A stretch of 64,000 nt of DNA, from the NCBI RefSeq assembly GCF_904846605.1, contig NZ_CAJHBI010000019.1:1-64000 (forward strand), read 5' to 3'. A program made the position numbers and the translations under genes. Source of the DNA: Psychrobacter sp. 72-O-c (GTDB lineage Bacteria > Pseudomonadota > Gammaproteobacteria > Pseudomonadales > Moraxellaceae). Of the stretch, positions 63,589 to 64,000 are shown one piece after another. Position 1 is the stretch's first letter. Each line of letters starts with the position of its first letter. The notes below the pieces were generated by a model. The model had not been told where the DNA came from and searched no databases. It saw only the letters and a list, made by a program, of their open reading frames with translations.

Positions 63589-64000
63589 TTAGAATGGCAG
63601 CAGAGTTAGTTTTAGGTCAGTACCCACTTGCTCGTGGCTATGATAGTCAAAGCGCAACTGCTGTGCTAAAGATAAGGGGTTAAAATCAATCATAGGCCGT
63701 GCTTGTGCCCCCAATAGACAAGGTGCTTGATAGACAATCAATTCATCTACCAGCTGTTGGCTTAAAAAGCTCCCTGCGACGGTAGCTCCAGCTTCTATCA
63801 ACACATCATAGCAATGATGCTCGCTCACCAACGATTTCAGTAACTCGATCAAATCATCGTTACGCCAATAGAGCGTATCTACACGTCGGCATAACTGATA
63901 CGCAGACTGTAAATCATGTGCTAAGCGTGCGCGTCTATCGAGCACCACCACCATAGGGGTAGGAATTTGCTCCAGTTCCACACCTAATTGACTAGAACGC
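63589..64000 (-). CDS. ribD: RibD: riboflavin biosynthesis protein, C-terminal part (5' end cut by window)
   Basis: Bifunctional pyrimidine deaminase/reductase; only the end of the reductase domain is inside the window. The frame stays open to the right edge, reading RSSQLGVELEQIPTPMVVVLDRR, which fits the DDPxLTVR..RxPxxVVLDR pattern of RibD. Then VLIEAGATVAGSFLSQQLVDELIVYQAPCLLGAQARPM, the conserved substrate-binding segment, and a short C-terminus. It precedes ribE across the DnaA-box spacer. Confidence 0.93.
   Translation of the reverse strand, partial: RSSQLGVELEQIPTPMVVVLDRRARLAHDLQSAYQLCRRVDTLYWRNDDLIELLKSLVSEHHCYDVLIEAGATVAGSFLSQQLVDELIVYQAPCLLGAQARPMIDFNPLSLAQQLRFDYHSHEQVGTDLKLTLLPF

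Noticed and set aside
1-64000. Mobile elements, prophage or defence systems
   Set aside because: No transposase, integrase, restriction, toxin-antitoxin or phage genes were recognised; all larger frames belong to core or conserved families.

Overview
The window looks like a chromosomal segment of a Moraxellaceae gammaproteobacterium, most likely Psychrobacter. I base this on moderate-to-low GC, the protein flavour of ThrS, IF3, DnaK and the Nqr subunits, and the arrangement thrS-infC, a complete nqrABCDEF operon and an fmt/rsmB/LysM/dprA/tsaC block. Nearly all of it is core housekeeping DNA. I see no insertion sequence, prophage, CRISPR array or integron. One tRNA gene (Phe) is present, and the left edge carries what look like tandem rRNA-operon promoters firing leftwards out of the window.

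Layout. 0-10 kb: rrn-like promoters, thrS-infC (infC uses an AUU start), a TelA-family protein, rnr, a small membrane-anchored protein, a BON-MscS channel and hisA. 10-20 kb: a roughly 1 kb gene-free stretch, then nqrABCDEF, an SDR enzyme, apbE and nqrM, so the Na+-pumping NADH:quinone oxidoreductase sits with its flavin transferase and its maturation factor. 20-30 kb: an MFS exporter, the tesA-ybbA-ybbP-like lipoprotein esterase/ABC cluster, an AvtA-like aminotransferase, a small membrane protein and hisB-hisH. 30-42.7 kb: a PanZ-like protein, tRNA-Phe, a DUF4385 protein, a Gph-like phosphatase, fhs, comM, hemN-like, qmcA/nfeD-like, an outer-membrane barrel protein, and bioF-bioC. 42.8-50 kb: grpE-dnaK with a heat-shock-like promoter, an HSL-type esterase and two tandem membrane metallophosphoesterases. 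50-64 kb: a TIGR01777 epimerase, tsaC, dprA, a LysM protein, thrC, rsmB, fmt, a divergent hybrid histidine kinase, ribE and the 3' part of ribD.

The most interesting signal lies in the last 14 kb and is not a gene. Six 14-16 bp ParB-type palindromes (parS, GTTTCACGTGAAAC or its one-base variant) lie between 50.18 and 63.48 kb, and I found none elsewhere in the window. One is the centre of a perfect 38-bp palindrome behind thrC, two are embedded in coding sequence (rsmB, ribE), and two flank a DnaA box. The ribE-ribD spacer (63,016-63,588) holds six DnaA boxes (TTATNCACA) in about 315 bp, together with those two parS sites. With the fmt-rsmB-LysM-dprA-tsaC block, which is origin-proximal in Pseudomonas, and with the mostly leftward genes of the right third, this suggests that the right end is the centromere/origin domain and may contain oriC itself.

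Other signals are regulatory: a 14-bp inverted repeat just ahead of the esterase at 46.2 kb, a promoter followed at once by a terminator-like hairpin ahead of nqrM, a shared TTTGTTATACTA extended -10 element ahead of nqrM, avtA and hemN, and several unexplained hairpins in long spacers. Where I moved a start codon from the longest open frame, the evidence field says why.
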